NCBI RefSeq assembly: GCF_921293875.1
Contig: NZ_CAKLDI010000001.1
Coordinates: 2,667,915 to 2,731,914 of the forward strand
DNA: 64,000 nucleotides
Direction: 5' to 3'
DNA from: Vibrio stylophorae
Lineage (GTDB): Bacteria > Pseudomonadota > Gammaproteobacteria > Enterobacterales > Vibrionaceae
Numbering within the stretch: position 1 is the stretch's first letter; each line of letters starts with the position of its first letter. Positions 39,330 through 48,539 of this stretch are shown here, piece by piece. The notes under the pieces are model-generated. The model was not told where the DNA came from. It ran no database searches and saw nothing but the letters and a program-made list of their open reading frames with translations. Position numbers and translations under genes: made by a program.

Positions 39330-40325
39330 TTAGGCGCGATGCAGCGGAAAACTCAGCACCTGATCAATATGCTCAGCACCAAGCGCTAGCATCACCAAGC
39401 GATCAATCCCCAGCGCCACACCCGCGCAATCCGGCATACCCGCAGCAAGCGCCGCAATCAGCTGATGATCAATCACCTGCGCTGGTAAGCCCATGGCTTC
39501 ACGCTGCACATTGTCAGCTTCAAAGCGGGCAAGCTGCTCCTTGGCATCAGTCAGCTCATGGAAACCATTGGCCAGCTCAATCCCTTTAAAATAAACCTCA
39601 AAGCGATCAGCCACGCGCGGATCATCGGCATTCAGTTTAGCCAGCGCCGCTTGTGAGGCCGGAAAATCATAGACAAACACCGGTACACTTTGGCCAATTT
39701 TCGCCTCAATCACGCAAGAAAATAGCAGTTGTAACACCCCATCGCGATCCAGCTGCAATGCCACATCAGCCAAGTCATGCTGCGCCGCGCAAGCTTGCAA
39801 TTCTTGCAATGAAGCCTCCAGCGGACAAATCCCACACACATTTAAAAACGCCTGTTGGTAGGTTAAACGTGTTGGCGCTTCGCAAGCCAAAATCAGTTGC
39901 AACAGTTGCGCCATCTCATCCATCAATTGGTGGTGATCAAATCCCACCCGATACCACTCCAACATGGTGAACTCAGCATTATGGTGACGGCCGCCCTCTT
40001 CATTGCGAAACACCTTAGAGAGCTGATAAATACAGCCAGAGCCCGCAGCCAACAAACGCTTCATATGAAATTCAGGACTGGTCATTAAATTAAGCGGCGC
40101 ACCTTTGGCATAACCCGGCCCATAAAAGGTGGTGGCAAAGGTGTGCAGATGCACATCCGTCACCCCAGCATGACTTAAAGTCGGCGTTTCCACCGCCAGC
40201 ACATTGCGCTTGGCGAAAAAGTCACGAATGCTTGCCATCACAACGGCGCGCTTACGTAAATTGTCAATGGACGCCGTCGGTTGCCAAGTCATTTGGCTTT
40301 GTGAATCAGCCACAAAATCAGTCAT
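39330..40325 (-). CDS. epmA: Elongation factor P beta-lysine ligase EpmA
   Basis: Class II lysyl-tRNA synthetase paralogue without the anticodon-binding domain. It attaches (R)-beta-lysine to EF-P so that ribosomes pass polyproline. 331 residues; motif 2 [21 protein letters not shown] (about 105-125) and motif 3 [15 protein letters not shown] near 303. It stands divergent from frdA as in E. coli (older names poxA, genX, yjeA). Confidence 0.95.
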   Translation of the reverse strand: MTDFVADSQSQMTWQPTASIDNLRKRAVVMASIRDFFAKRNVLAVETPTLSHAGVTDVHLHTFATTFYGPGYAKGAPLNLMTSPEFHMKRLLAAGSGCIYQLSKVFRNEEGGRHHNAEFTMLEWYRVGFDHHQLMDEMAQLLQLILACEAPTRLTYQQAFLNVCGICPLEASLQELQACAAQHDLADVALQLDRDGVLQLLFSCVIEAKIGQSVPVFVYDFPASQAALAKLNADDPRVADRFEVYFKGIELANGFHELTDAKEQLARFEADNVQREAMGLPAQVIDHQLIAALAAGMPDCAGVALGIDRLVMLALGAEHIDQVLSFPLHRA

Positions 40326-40634
40326 TGCTATTCCTCCAGTACGAGAATGCTGCGCTTATTATTTGCCACGCAATTTTGCCGTCAGTGTACTCAGTTTCCC
40401 CATGGGTACAAGCGCCGCAAAAGCGGTTACTCAGCACGATATGCGCATAAAAATGCAGTGATCCAGCTCACAAGCCGAGTCGAAATCATGGTCTTAGACA
40501 CGTTTTCACATTTAAATCCGCGCCAATATCAAGGTTTATTGATCACCATTTCATTACAATTTTGTGCAGGCTTTTAAGGTGTTGATTGCGCTTAGCGCAC
40601 ATCATCAAATACTTCTCTGACCGTGGAGGATACT

Positions 40635-42434
40635 GTGCAAACGATAACCACAGATATCGCTGTCATCGGCGCCGGTGGTGCAGGCTTACGAGCTGCCATT
40701 GCCGCTGCCGAGGCCAATCCTGATTTGAACATCGCACTGATCTCTAAAGTTTACCCAATGCGCTCACATACTGTGGCCGCAGAAGGTGGCTCGGCTGCTG
40801 TGATTAAAGAGGAAGACAGCTTAGATAACCACTTTAACGATACTGTTGGCGGCGGCGACTGGCTCTGTGAACAGGACGTGGTGGAATACTTTGTTGAAAA
40901 TGCAACGCGCGAGATGACCCAACTTGAACAATGGGGTTGTCCATGGAGTCGTAAAGAAAGCGGTGAAGTCAACGTCCGTCGATTTGGCGGCATGAAAGTC
41001 GAGCGCACTTGGTTTGCGGCCGACAAGACCGGTTTCCACATGTTGCACACCCTCTTTCAAACCTCGATCAAATATCAGCAAATTCAGCGCTTTGACGAAT
41101 ATTTCGTGGTTGACCTCGTGGTCGTTGATAACGAAGTACAAGGCCTGATCGCCATTCATATGTCGGAAGGCGAGCTGGTTTGCTTCAAGGCCAAATCTGT
41201 CATTTTGGCAACGGGCGGCGCTGGTCGTGTCTATCACTGCAATACCAACGGCGGCATTGTTACCGGTGATGGTATGGCCATGGCTTATCGTCACGGTGTG
41301 CCACTGCGTGATATGGAATTTGTTCAATATCACCCAACCGGCTTGCCTGGCACAGGTATCTTGATGACCGAAGGTTGTCGTGGTGAAGGCGGTATCATCG
41401 TCAACAAAGATGGCTATCGCTACCTACAAGACTATGGCATGGGCCCTGAAACCCCAATCGGTCAGCCTAAAAACAAATATATGGAGCTCGGCCCACGCGA
41501 CAAAGTATCGCAAGCATTCTGGCATGAGCAACAAAAGGGCAACACCATCAAGCACCCACTGGGTGATGTGGTACACCTTGACCTACGCCATTTAGGCGAA
41601 GCCTATCTACATGAGCGCTTGCCGTTTATTTGTGAGCTTGCCAAGGCTTACGTCAACGTCGACCCAGCCAAAGAGCCGATTCCAATTCGCCCAACCGTGC
41701 ACTACACCATGGGCGGTATTGAGACCAACAACAAAAACGAAACCCGCATCAAGGGTCTGTTCGCGGTTGGTGAATGTTCTTCTGTCGGCCTCCATGGTGC
41801 CAACCGTCTTGGCTCAAATTCACTGGCAGAACTTGTGGTCTTTGGCCGCGTTGCGGGTGAAGGCGCAGCAGCGCGCGCAGCAGAGTTCCAAAGCTTTGAT
41901 ACCAAAGCGATTCGCGCACAAGCTAAAGAAGTACAAAAACGCATCGACGAGCTACTTGCACAAGAAGGCGATGAGAACTGGGCGACGATTCGCACCGAAA
42001 TGGGTCAAACCATGGAAGCGGGCTGCGGCATTTATCGCCAAGAAGATCTAATGCAAGCCACCATCAAGAAGCTCACTGAGCTGAAAAAACGCTATAAACA
42101 AATCAGCATCAAGGACAAGGGCAAGGTATTTAATACCGACCTACTCTACGCCATTGAAGTGGGTTATAGCTTGGATATCGCTGAAGCCATGGCGCACTCT
42201 GCGATTCAACGTCGCGAGTCTCGCGGTGCGCACCAACGTTTAGACGATGGCTGCACCGAGCGTGATGACAACAACTTCTTGAAGCACACCTTGGCTTACT
42301 ACAACGCCAAGGGCGCACCAAAGATTGACTATAGCGATGTCACCATCACCAAATCGCAGCCCAAAGCGCGTTTGTATGGTGCCGAAGCGGAAGCTGCAGA
42401 AAAAGCAGCCAAGCAAACGGAGGAGCAAGCCTAA
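40635..42434 (+). CDS. frdA: Fumarate reductase flavoprotein subunit
   Basis: Reduces fumarate to succinate in anaerobic respiration. The GTG at 40635 ([20 protein letters not shown]) is preferred to a GTG 12 bases earlier because GGAGGA lies between them. 599 residues: FAD loop IGAGGAGLR, covalent-FAD histidine in [11 protein letters not shown] near 45, catalytic Arg/His segments [11 protein letters not shown] near 230 and the HTMGG-like HYTMGGIET near 355. First of frdABCD. The 309 bases before it (40326-40634) contain no gene, and I saw no convincing FNR site. Confidence 0.97.
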   Translation: MQTITTDIAVIGAGGAGLRAAIAAAEANPDLNIALISKVYPMRSHTVAAEGGSAAVIKEEDSLDNHFNDTVGGGDWLCEQDVVEYFVENATREMTQLEQWGCPWSRKESGEVNVRRFGGMKVERTWFAADKTGFHMLHTLFQTSIKYQQIQRFDEYFVVDLVVVDNEVQGLIAIHMSEGELVCFKAKSVILATGGAGRVYHCNTNGGIVTGDGMAMAYRHGVPLRDMEFVQYHPTGLPGTGILMTEGCRGEGGIIVNKDGYRYLQDYGMGPETPIGQPKNKYMELGPRDKVSQAFWHEQQKGNTIKHPLGDVVHLDLRHLGEAYLHERLPFICELAKAYVNVDPAKEPIPIRPTVHYTMGGIETNNKNETRIKGLFAVGECSSVGLHGANRLGSNSLAELVVFGRVAGEGAAARAAEFQSFDTKAIRAQAKEVQKRIDELLAQEGDENWATIRTEMGQTMEAGCGIYRQEDLMQATIKKLTELKKRYKQISIKDKGKVFNTDLLYAIEVGYSLDIAEAMAHSAIQRRESRGAHQRLDDGCTERDDNNFLKHTLAYYNAKGAPKIDYSDVTITKSQPKARLYGAEAEAAEKAAKQTEEQA

Positions 42435-43180
42435 TGTCTGGTACACGTATTCAGAAAGTATCGATTCTGCGTTACGACCCAGAGCGTGATGCTGAACCCT
42501 ACATGCAAACCTTTGAAGTCCCTTTTGATGACACCATGTCGGTACTCGACGCATTAGGTTACATCAAGGATAACTTGGATAAAGATCTGGCCTATCGCTG
42601 GTCTTGTCGTATGGCCATTTGTGGCTCTTGCGGCATGATGGTGGACAATGTGCCAAAGCTGGCTTGTAAAACCTTCCTGCGTGACTATCCAAAAGGGCTC
42701 ACCATTGAACCTTTGGCTAACTTTGCCATTGAGAAAGATTTGATTGTGGATATGACGCCATTTATTGAGCGTCTAGAAGCAATCAAGCCTTACATTATCG
42801 GTAACGATCGCAAACCAGAGGATGGTCCAAACAACCAAACCCCTGAGCAGATGGCGCGCTACAAGCAGTTCTCTGCTTGTATCAACTGCGGTCTTTGCTA
42901 TGCGGCATGTCCGCAGTTTGGCCTCAACCCTGATTTCTTAGGCCCTGCCGCCCTCACCCTTGCCCACCGCTATAACCTTGATAGCCGTGACAATGGTAGT
43001 GCTGAGCGCATGAAGTTGATCAATGGCGATAACGGCGCTTGGGGTTGTACCTTTGTGGGTTACTGCTCTGAAGTGTGTCCAAAACATGTGGACCCAGCTT
43101 CTGCGGTCAACCAAGGCAAGATTGAATCATCGAAAGATTTTCTCATTGCCATGATCAAACCCCAGCCACAGGAGGCCTAA
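42434..43180 (+). CDS. frdB: Fumarate reductase iron-sulfur subunit
   Basis: 248 residues. [2Fe-2S] ligands are in [12 protein letters not shown] plus a distal Cys (PKLAC). The [4Fe-4S]/[3Fe-4S] ligands are [12 protein letters not shown] and [17 protein letters not shown]. It carries electrons from menaquinol at FrdCD to FrdA. The ATG overlaps the frdA stop by one base (TAATG), so translation is coupled. Confidence 0.97.
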   Translation: MSGTRIQKVSILRYDPERDAEPYMQTFEVPFDDTMSVLDALGYIKDNLDKDLAYRWSCRMAICGSCGMMVDNVPKLACKTFLRDYPKGLTIEPLANFAIEKDLIVDMTPFIERLEAIKPYIIGNDRKPEDGPNNQTPEQMARYKQFSACINCGLCYAACPQFGLNPDFLGPAALTLAHRYNLDSRDNGSAERMKLINGDNGAWGCTFVGYCSEVCPKHVDPASAVNQGKIESSKDFLIAMIKPQPQEA

Positions 43181-43182
43181 AG

Positions 43183-43566
43183 ATGAGTCATCGTAAGCCT
43201 TATGTTCGCACCATGAACCGCACTTGGTGGAAAGGTCATCCTTTCTATCGTTTCTACATGCTGCGTGAAGCCACCGTACTACCACTGATCTTTTTTACCC
43301 TGTTCCTGACTTTTGGTTTAGGTTCATTGGTTAAAGGTCCGGTCGCTTGGCAACATTGGTTGGAATTTATGGCCAATCCAGTAGTGGTTGCGATCAACAT
43401 CGTAGCGCTACTAGGTAGCCTATTTCACGCGCAAACCTTTTTCTCCATGATGCCGCAAGTGATGCCGATTCGAATCAAAGGCAAAACCTTGGATACGCGT
43501 ATCATTGTACTCGCTCAGTGGGTTGCCGTTGCGGCTATCTCATTGGTCGTACTACTGATTGTTTAA
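43183..43566 (+). CDS. frdC: Fumarate reductase membrane anchor subunit C
   Basis: 127 residues with three membrane helices (about 30-50, 65-90, 103-127). The N-terminus [30 protein letters not shown] resembles E. coli FrdC, including the Arg/Glu residues near the quinone site. It starts 2 bases after frdB. Confidence 0.96.
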   Translation: MSHRKPYVRTMNRTWWKGHPFYRFYMLREATVLPLIFFTLFLTFGLGSLVKGPVAWQHWLEFMANPVVVAINIVALLGSLFHAQTFFSMMPQVMPIRIKGKTLDTRIIVLAQWVAVAAISLVVLLIV

Positions 43567-43576
43567 GGAGATAGAC

Positions 43577-43933
43577 ATGATTAACCAAAATCCTCGTCGC
43601 TCCGACGAACCCATTTGGTGGGGACTCTTTGGCGCTGGCGGCACATGGTTTGCCATGATCACCCCAGTCACCATTTTGGTCTTAGGGATCCTCATTCCTT
43701 TCGGTGTGATTGATAAAATCAGCTACAAAGAAGCAGCAACTTTTGCCACCAGCTTTATTGGCGCGCTTTTTGTCATTGGCACATTGGCACTACCGATGTG
43801 GCATGCGATGCACCGACTTCACCACGGTATGCATGATCTCAAGATCCATAGCGGTGTGCTGGGTAAAGTGATCTGCTATGGCATTGCAGCGCTTATCTCT
43901 GCCTTGGCGATTATTTTTATCTTTATGATCTAA
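43577..43933 (+). CDS. frdD: Fumarate reductase membrane anchor subunit D
   Basis: 118 residues from the ATG at 43577, which has AAGGAG seven bases before it; an in-frame earlier start would overlap frdC. Three membrane helices and the conserved start [22 protein letters not shown]. Together with FrdC it anchors the enzyme and binds quinol. Two terminators follow. Confidence 0.96.
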   Translation: MINQNPRRSDEPIWWGLFGAGGTWFAMITPVTILVLGILIPFGVIDKISYKEAATFATSFIGALFVIGTLALPMWHAMHRLHHGMHDLKIHSGVLGKVICYGIAALISALAIIFIFMI

Positions 43934-43976
43934 TCCGCCATCTATGCATGCAGAAGATGCACGCAAAAGCTGTGTT

Positions 43977-44008
43977 CAAAAAAGGCTTGGCATTGCTAAG
44001 CCTTTTTA
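43977..44008 (+). terminator. First terminator after frdABCD
   Basis: Stem aaaggctt/aagccttt (43981-43988 with 43998-44005), nine-base loop, T-run. Confidence 0.8.
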
Positions 44009-44041
44009 TTGAATCAATCACTGAGCCGCACGCCTCACCAG

Positions 44042-44068
44042 AAAGCCACGCACTGCGTGGCTTTTTTT
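44042..44068 (+). terminator. Second terminator after frdABCD
   Basis: Stem gccacgc/gcgtggc (44045-44051 with 44055-44061), loop act, followed by T7. Tandem with the terminator 40 bases earlier. Confidence 0.88.
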
Positions 44069-44202
44069 GTTGCTTCTAGCGTGCATTGCAACACCCTGTG
44101 ATAAATCCAGCAAAACCATCAAGCTATCTCTCTAAGCTTCGGAACTCGCTGTAAGATAAATAAAATTTAAGTCAATCGACTGTTCAATCAGGGAGAAAAT
44201 GG

Positions 44203-44730
44203 ATGAAATGCCCAGCGTGTAGCCATCAAATGAGTCATGTCGAAGTCGGAGGCGTTGAGGTCGATGTCTGCCGTGGCGGCTGTGGTGGCATCTGGTTTGA
44301 TACCTATGAATTTAAAAAATTTGATGAGCCTCATGAGGAAGCCGGAACCAGCTTACTGAACATTGAAGTGAATCCTGAAATAAAAGTGGATCACAGCGCT
44401 CGTCGTCACTGCCCTAAATGTGAAAATCAGCCACTGCATCGTCATTTCTATAGCATGAAGCGTGAAGTTGAAATTGATGATTGCGTACGTTGTGCAGGTG
44501 TTTTCCTTGATACTGGTGAACTCAACATCATCCGCGGTATGTACAACACAGAAGAAGAAAAGCGTGAGGCAAATGTCGAGGCGATCAATGAAATGTTCAA
44601 CGAAGATGTCATGAACATGAACGCCAAGCATCAAGAGAACCGTGAAAAAGCACAGCGCTTTGCCAACATGGTTCGCTTCCTTTGCCCATCAGCCTATATC
44701 GAAGGCAAACAAAAATGGGGCGCTTTCTAA
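44203..44730 (+). CDS. Twin zinc-ribbon (zf-TFIIB type) protein
   Basis: 175 residues, ATG at 44203 after GGGAGA. There are two copies of the zf-TFIIB pattern CPxC...C..C.G.W/F.D..E. The first is CPAC at 3-6 with CRGGCGGIWFDTYEF near 23-37, the second CPKC with CVRCAGVFLDTGEL near 93-106. The rest (about 115-155) is a charged helical stretch. Proteins of this class are common, but their role is unknown; a nucleic-acid or protein-binding adaptor is possible. Monocistronic, between terminators. Confidence 0.85.
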   Translation: MKCPACSHQMSHVEVGGVEVDVCRGGCGGIWFDTYEFKKFDEPHEEAGTSLLNIEVNPEIKVDHSARRHCPKCENQPLHRHFYSMKREVEIDDCVRCAGVFLDTGELNIIRGMYNTEEEKREANVEAINEMFNEDVMNMNAKHQENREKAQRFANMVRFLCPSAYIEGKQKWGAF

Positions 44731-44766
44731 GTTAAGCCCCCATTTCGGCAAATAGCCCACAACTAG

Positions 44767-44800
44767 AAAGGCGCGACTCTTTCAACGAGTCGCGCCTTTT
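44767..44800. terminator. Bidirectional terminator
   Basis: Perfect 13-base stem (44767-44779 with 44787-44799) around gcgcgactc/gagtcgcgc, loop tttcaac. It lies between the zinc-ribbon gene (plus) and the small secreted protein gene (minus). Confidence 0.9.
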
Positions 44801-44814
44801 TCTATCTTGACAGC

Positions 44815-45009
44815 TTATTTTGCGTCATGTGTTGCTTGATATGCTGCAACACAGCTTTGGAAAATATTGGATGTGCCACAAGCCTGAATCTCTTGTTGAG
44901 AATATTCAGAAACCGCTGCTGCTGTTGTTTTTGCAGGTTCAGCTTGTACACCAGTTGCAAACAAACCAAACGCCATCATCATTGCTACGAATACTTTTTT
45001 CATCATCAT
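44815..45009 (-). CDS. Small secreted protein of unknown function
   Basis: 64 residues: signal peptide (about 1-23, KKVFVAMMMAFGLFATGVQA) and a mature part of about 40 residues with two cysteines (ACGTSNIFQSC) that could form a disulfide. The start may be at any of three tandem Met codons. It has its own terminator downstream. No family recognised. Confidence 0.65.
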   Translation of the reverse strand: MMMKKVFVAMMMAFGLFATGVQAEPAKTTAAAVSEYSQQEIQACGTSNIFQSCVAAYQATHDAK

Positions 45010-45256
45010 TTCTCCAACTGAAGCAGCATCTCTTTTGAATACTGCAATTCTCGTTTGAGGCGATACTACTGAACTCGTCTCGTTTTGATGGGTTCATCAT
45101 AGGTTCGCCGCACTGAACAGAAACTGAACAATGTGACTAGAATCACATACAGAAGAAAAACAATGAAACAGAACGGCATTCTTTTATCGATAGCCGCACA
45201 AAATAAGTAAGCCCAATATGATTATTGGTTTTCAAATAATTCAAGGGGCTTAAGAG
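45010..45256. other. Non-coding stretch without recognised content
   Basis: The interval between the small secreted protein gene and the terminator at 45257 shows no ORF with a plausible ribosome binding site and no repeat. It presumably contains the promoter of the small secreted protein gene. Confidence 0.5.
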
Positions 45257-45295
45257 AAAGTAAAAAACAGGACATTTCGTCCTGTTTTTTACTTT
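45257..45295 (-). terminator. Terminator after the interrupted lipoprotein gene
   Basis: Perfect 17-base stem (45257-45273 with 45279-45295), loop atttc, including a run of six T in the minus direction. It lies 28 bases past the ORF end at 45323. Confidence 0.88.
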
Positions 45296-45322
45296 GCTAA
45301 CCACGATAAGATCAGCCGTAAT

Positions 45323-46009
45323 TTATTCGAGGCAGAAGGTTTGATATTGAATCCCTTCCATCTCCACATGGCCAGATTCAATCTGCGTTTCAGCTGAACG
45401 CTTCTTCAATAAAAATCCATGTGCATGATAGGTGTCAATCCATTGGCTGACGTCCCCATCTTTGCCATCTAAGCGCTTATGTTGCTCTCGATTTTTATCA
45501 TCAAAACGAACGGTCAGCGTGCCATAGGGTTCATTGTTTTGATCAAAATAGACCATCTCAAGGACGCGTCCTTTCTCATCTCGTTTGTTCACACGCATAT
45601 TCATCAAGGATGTATTATTCGACAATAGCTCAATGGACTCGAGGTAACCTTGGTCATTGTGATGGTAGATCTCTTGGCTTGCACCAAACTCTGTTTTTTG
45701 GGCTAAAAATCCCCCGAGATGTTGTTGATCGCGAATAAAATCTGCGTCATTGGCGTAATGCAGCCGCATCGACTGCCAATTTTCACATTCACTCGCACAA
45801 TATTCCATCGTCAACGTATGCGTTTGTGAATCATAATGATGACGGCGCTGATTGTGCGTTTCACTCTCATTGTCCACCCAAACGTATTAACTGGGATAGG
45901 TTAAACACTGGCTTGCTTCATCGGTATTTTTACAAGCCGGTAAAAGCGCAAGAAGCGAGATTGCACCCACAAATTTCAGGCGCAATCCTATTTGGTTAGC
46001 GTGTATCAT
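45323..46009 (-). pseudogene. Lipoprotein gene interrupted by an in-frame stop
   Basis: From an ATG at 46007-46009, preceded by GAGG, the frame reads a lipoprotein signal (KFVGAISLLALLPAC) and CLTYPS. It then meets TAA (45887-45889) and continues open for 188 more codons in the same frame to 45323. The downstream part is a clear paralogue of the neighbouring lipoprotein (shared HHYDSQTHTL/HRVTYDSKKHTL, YANDADFIRDQ/YANDQDFIADQ, and C-terminal TQ...FC). The intact protein would be 228 residues. A GTG at 45875-45877 could restart translation but would lack the export signal. Most likely a recent pseudogene or a base error; function unknown. Confidence 0.8.
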
Positions 46010-46036
46010 CCTTGACCTCACGTTCATTAAAATGGG

Positions 46037-46696
46037 TTATTTCATACAAAAAATTTGTGTTTGTACTGAACCAGGTTTTAAGCGCTCAGTCAGTCGATTG
46101 GCATTGAGATCATAAAATTCAGAAACCAGATTTAACTCGTTTTTCACTGTCAGCCACTTACTTGCTGGCATATTGGGAAGGGTAAACTCGCGAAACTCTT
46201 TGTTGCCCTCAAAACGAATCAACATCTGCCAATTATCCACAGGGTTAAATAGTTGCGTCACACGGCCTTGCTGATCATAGGCTTTGACTTCAAGCTTAGT
46301 TTCGGTGTCTTCCTGATAGGATTGAATGGCAATGGCTCGTCCTTGCTCATCATGCTGATATTCTTCTAAATAGCCATTTTGCTCGAATTTTTTCGCCAAT
46401 AGCTTTCCAGGTAGCAATTGATCAGCAATAAAATCCTGATCATTGGCATAGACAAGTTCAGTGCGCTGCCAATCACTATCCTCACCACAATCCTTGGAAC
46501 AAATTGTGGTGATTAGGGTATGTTTTTTCGAATCGTAGGTAACACGGTGGGTCTTGGTATCAAAAATTTCACCATCTGAATCAAGACGTTCGATGGTATA
46601 AACCGATGCATAGGTTAAACAACCCTCTGATGTCTCTTCGCTCTGGCATCCCACCAATAACAGGGATGATAAGCCAAGACAGGTTGCAAGCTTCAT
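46037..46696 (-). CDS. Lipoprotein of unknown function, paralogue of the interrupted gene
   Basis: 219 residues from the ATG at 46694-46696, which has AAGGAA six bases upstream (an in-frame start six codons earlier is less likely). Lipobox LLVGC gives a lipidated Cys near residue 17. The mature protein has repeated beta-rich segments of the type EEYQHDEQGRAIAIQSY and VKAYDQQGRVTQLF, similar to YD/MORN-like repeats. It holds several Cys residues (CLTY, CSKDC, FCMK). It lies 27 bases upstream of the broken paralogue on the same strand, so a tandem duplication formed a two-gene unit. Confidence 0.8.
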   Translation of the reverse strand: MKLATCLGLSSLLLVGCQSEETSEGCLTYASVYTIERLDSDGEIFDTKTHRVTYDSKKHTLITTICSKDCGEDSDWQRTELVYANDQDFIADQLLPGKLLAKKFEQNGYLEEYQHDEQGRAIAIQSYQEDTETKLEVKAYDQQGRVTQLFNPVDNWQMLIRFEGNKEFREFTLPNMPASKWLTVKNELNLVSEFYDLNANRLTERLKPGSVQTQIFCMK

Positions 46697-47029
46697 ATGA
46701 GTTCCTTTATTCATCGCGACATCCTTACGGGTTAAGGGCTGAAGCTATCGCATAAATAACTTATAAATCAAATATTAAACACGTTTTTCTGACCCGCTCA
46801 GCAATCTTAGCAAATACCCATCAGTGATCGACCAACGTCATCCTTTTCTCTACTGCATGTCACAACCTTTACTCAAAAAGAACTCAGTTAAATTTTGAAA
46901 CAACGCGTAAATAGCGAACTTACTAATTTATAAATTACACGGCCCGTGTGAATAAATGTGCATGGCTAAAAATAAGAGTTGAAAAAACAACAGTCTGTTT
47001 TAAATTTAAAATTTAAGAGGGTTATTATC
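46697..47029. other. AT-rich intergenic region with two small dyads
   Basis: No gene seen. It holds a perfect 14-base palindrome, TAATTTATAAATTA (46924-46937), overlapping an acacgg-c-ccgtgt dyad (46937-46949). Both lie about 80-105 bases before the next plus-strand gene and might be an operator; no family assigned. Confidence 0.35.
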
Positions 47030-47401
47030 ATGAGAAAAATAATTGGGTTTATCACAATCATTTTATCTTTAATTACATTGCTAATCGTCATCTCAAGCTT
47101 TCTTAACACAAGCAGCAATATATATGGAGTAAGCTATAAGGATTACATTAAATATATTTATAGAATTTTTGTGGGCTCAATGGCTACTATTTCATCTCTT
47201 GCAATATTTATTACACTTACATTGCTTGCCAAGCCTCAAGCTAGTCACTCAGTAATATCATCGACCTCAAATCAGCCTGAAAAAGAATCGCCACAACCAA
47301 ATAACCCAGATAAAAATACAGCTGATGACTTTGAATTGTCATTTAACGAAGGAATTAACAAAGAAATATCCAAACAACAATTGAAACGAGACGAAGGATA
47401 G
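47030..47401 (+). CDS. Small membrane protein of unknown function (AT-rich gene)
   Basis: 123 residues from the ATG at 47030, preceded by GAGGG; an upstream TTG would add a non-hydrophobic stretch. Two membrane segments (about 4-26 and 48-70) precede a hydrophilic tail rich in Ser/Pro/Asn/Lys. Base composition is far more AT-rich than the housekeeping genes around it. Codons such as ata and tta are frequent, suggesting transfer. It precedes a 55-residue membrane protein by 6 bases. Confidence 0.65.
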   Translation: MRKIIGFITIILSLITLLIVISSFLNTSSNIYGVSYKDYIKYIYRIFVGSMATISSLAIFITLTLLAKPQASHSVISSTSNQPEKESPQPNNPDKNTADDFELSFNEGINKEISKQQLKRDEG

Positions 47402-47407
47402 CTACAT

Positions 47408-47575
47408 ATGTTTATCTTTATTATATGGATCATATTTGCCGTAGTTGTGGGCGCGATTGCAAAAGGGAAAGGGCTATCTGGTATCGGATTTTTTCTACTA
47501 TCGATTCTATTGTCGCCATTAATTGGGCTGATTGTTGCATTGGTTATTCCAGCCAATAAACAGAGCTGTTCGTAA
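47408..47575 (+). CDS. Very small two-helix membrane protein
   Basis: 55 residues, ATG at 47408 with GAAGGA about 8 bases upstream, stop TAA at 47573-47575. Starts [20 protein letters not shown] and continues GLSGIGFFLLSILLSPLIGL. Two hydrophobic helices are linked by a KGKG turn, a common short bacterial membrane-protein pattern (xIGxxAxxKGRSxxxWFxLxLLxSPLxGLI type). Function unknown. Probably cotranslated with the preceding membrane protein. Confidence 0.7.
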   Translation: MFIFIIWIIFAVVVGAIAKGKGLSGIGFFLLSILLSPLIGLIVALVIPANKQSCS

Positions 47576-47684
47576 CAAAATGGACATGTAATTAATCATC
47601 ATATTATATGTAGAGATACGCACAGAATACATGCAAGCCTAACAACATGTGTGTCTCTTTTAATCACAATAGAGAGCTGGCAAA

Positions 47685-48185
47685 ATGAAAAAAGATTACG
47701 AAAGCCTCATTATTCGCGGCACAATGCTCACCATTGCTATCGCATTTCTAATATATCTAGGATTAAACCTTTGGGAGATAGCATATCACGATGACACCCT
47801 TTCCAATCGTGAATGGGGTTATTCATCTTATGCTGAAAATGGCATTTCACTATGGCAGTGGCTCGAAATGCTCCAGGCAACTCTATTATTCTCAATGCTT
47901 TCTGTTTTGGCTATAAAACCAAGCTCAATCCAACATCATCAAGTATTTTTAGCCATTTCAATCGGTCTTATTATAAGTATATCTATCACAACCTATAACA
48001 CCTACGAATTTCTAATCAACATTACAAAGATGAATCCAAGAGAACAAAGGTGGATAGCAAATGCATTTATTAACAGTACATGCATAGACTTCCTGATATA
48101 TGCACTTATCATCTATCGTGGTCAACTATTCAAACAGCACCAGCGTTTTTTTGGTAAAAAAGTAGCAACCCCAGTTGATGCCTAA
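47685..48185 (+). CDS. Four-helix membrane protein of unknown function
   Basis: 166 residues with membrane segments at about 10-30, 57-76, 84-104 and 127-147. Between helices 1 and 2 is a Trp/Tyr-rich periplasmic-side loop (NREWGYSSYAENGISLWQW). AT-rich like its two upstream neighbours, with which it may form a cassette (110 bases apart). No family recognised. A terminator follows. Confidence 0.65.
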   Translation: MKKDYESLIIRGTMLTIAIAFLIYLGLNLWEIAYHDDTLSNREWGYSSYAENGISLWQWLEMLQATLLFSMLSVLAIKPSSIQHHQVFLAISIGLIISISITTYNTYEFLINITKMNPREQRWIANAFINSTCIDFLIYALIIYRGQLFKQHQRFFGKKVATPVDA

Positions 48186-48203
48186 ATAAAACGAACAATA
48201 GAT

Positions 48204-48230
48204 AGAAAAAGCCACAACTGTGGCTTTCTC
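48204..48230 (+). terminator. Terminator after the four-helix membrane protein gene
   Basis: Stem gccac/gtggc (48211-48215 with 48220-48224), extended by A/T pairs, T-rich tail. Confidence 0.7.
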
Positions 48231-48328
48231 TATTTTGCCTCATCACAAATTTCATTCAGGCCCTGCTGCTATCTTTCGTCATCATTGGCTAACATGTGTC
48301 ATGTAAATCACAGTCCACGGCTTTTAAT

Positions 48329-48379
48329 ATATCTGTTTTTGCAGATAAGAGCTTTTGACCTATGGCGTTCCAAAAGCTC
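48329..48379. other. Two adjacent stem-loops in a gene-free stretch
   Basis: A first hairpin, tatctg/cagata around a poly-T loop (about 48329-48347), is followed at once by a second: nine perfect pairs gagcttttg (48349-48357) with caaaagctc (48371-48379) and a 13-base loop. The stretch 48231-48539 has no other feature I can name. Could be a small RNA, a leader or chance. Confidence 0.35.
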
Positions 48380-48539
48380 AAAATACTGCACACAACCAAT
48401 AATTTCATATCAATTTTCATTAAAAATAATGTGTTAGCGCAAAGTTATCCGCTTTATCAAAGCATACCGATTGCGCAGAATCGGCCATCCCACTTACTCT
48501 GTAAACGGATCAGATGATGGAAGCTGTGAGGGTTCGGTG

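Noticed and set aside
40490-40634. FNR site upstream of frdA
   Set aside because: TTGAT half-sites occur (for example near 40539) but no pairing ATCAA at the right spacing was found.
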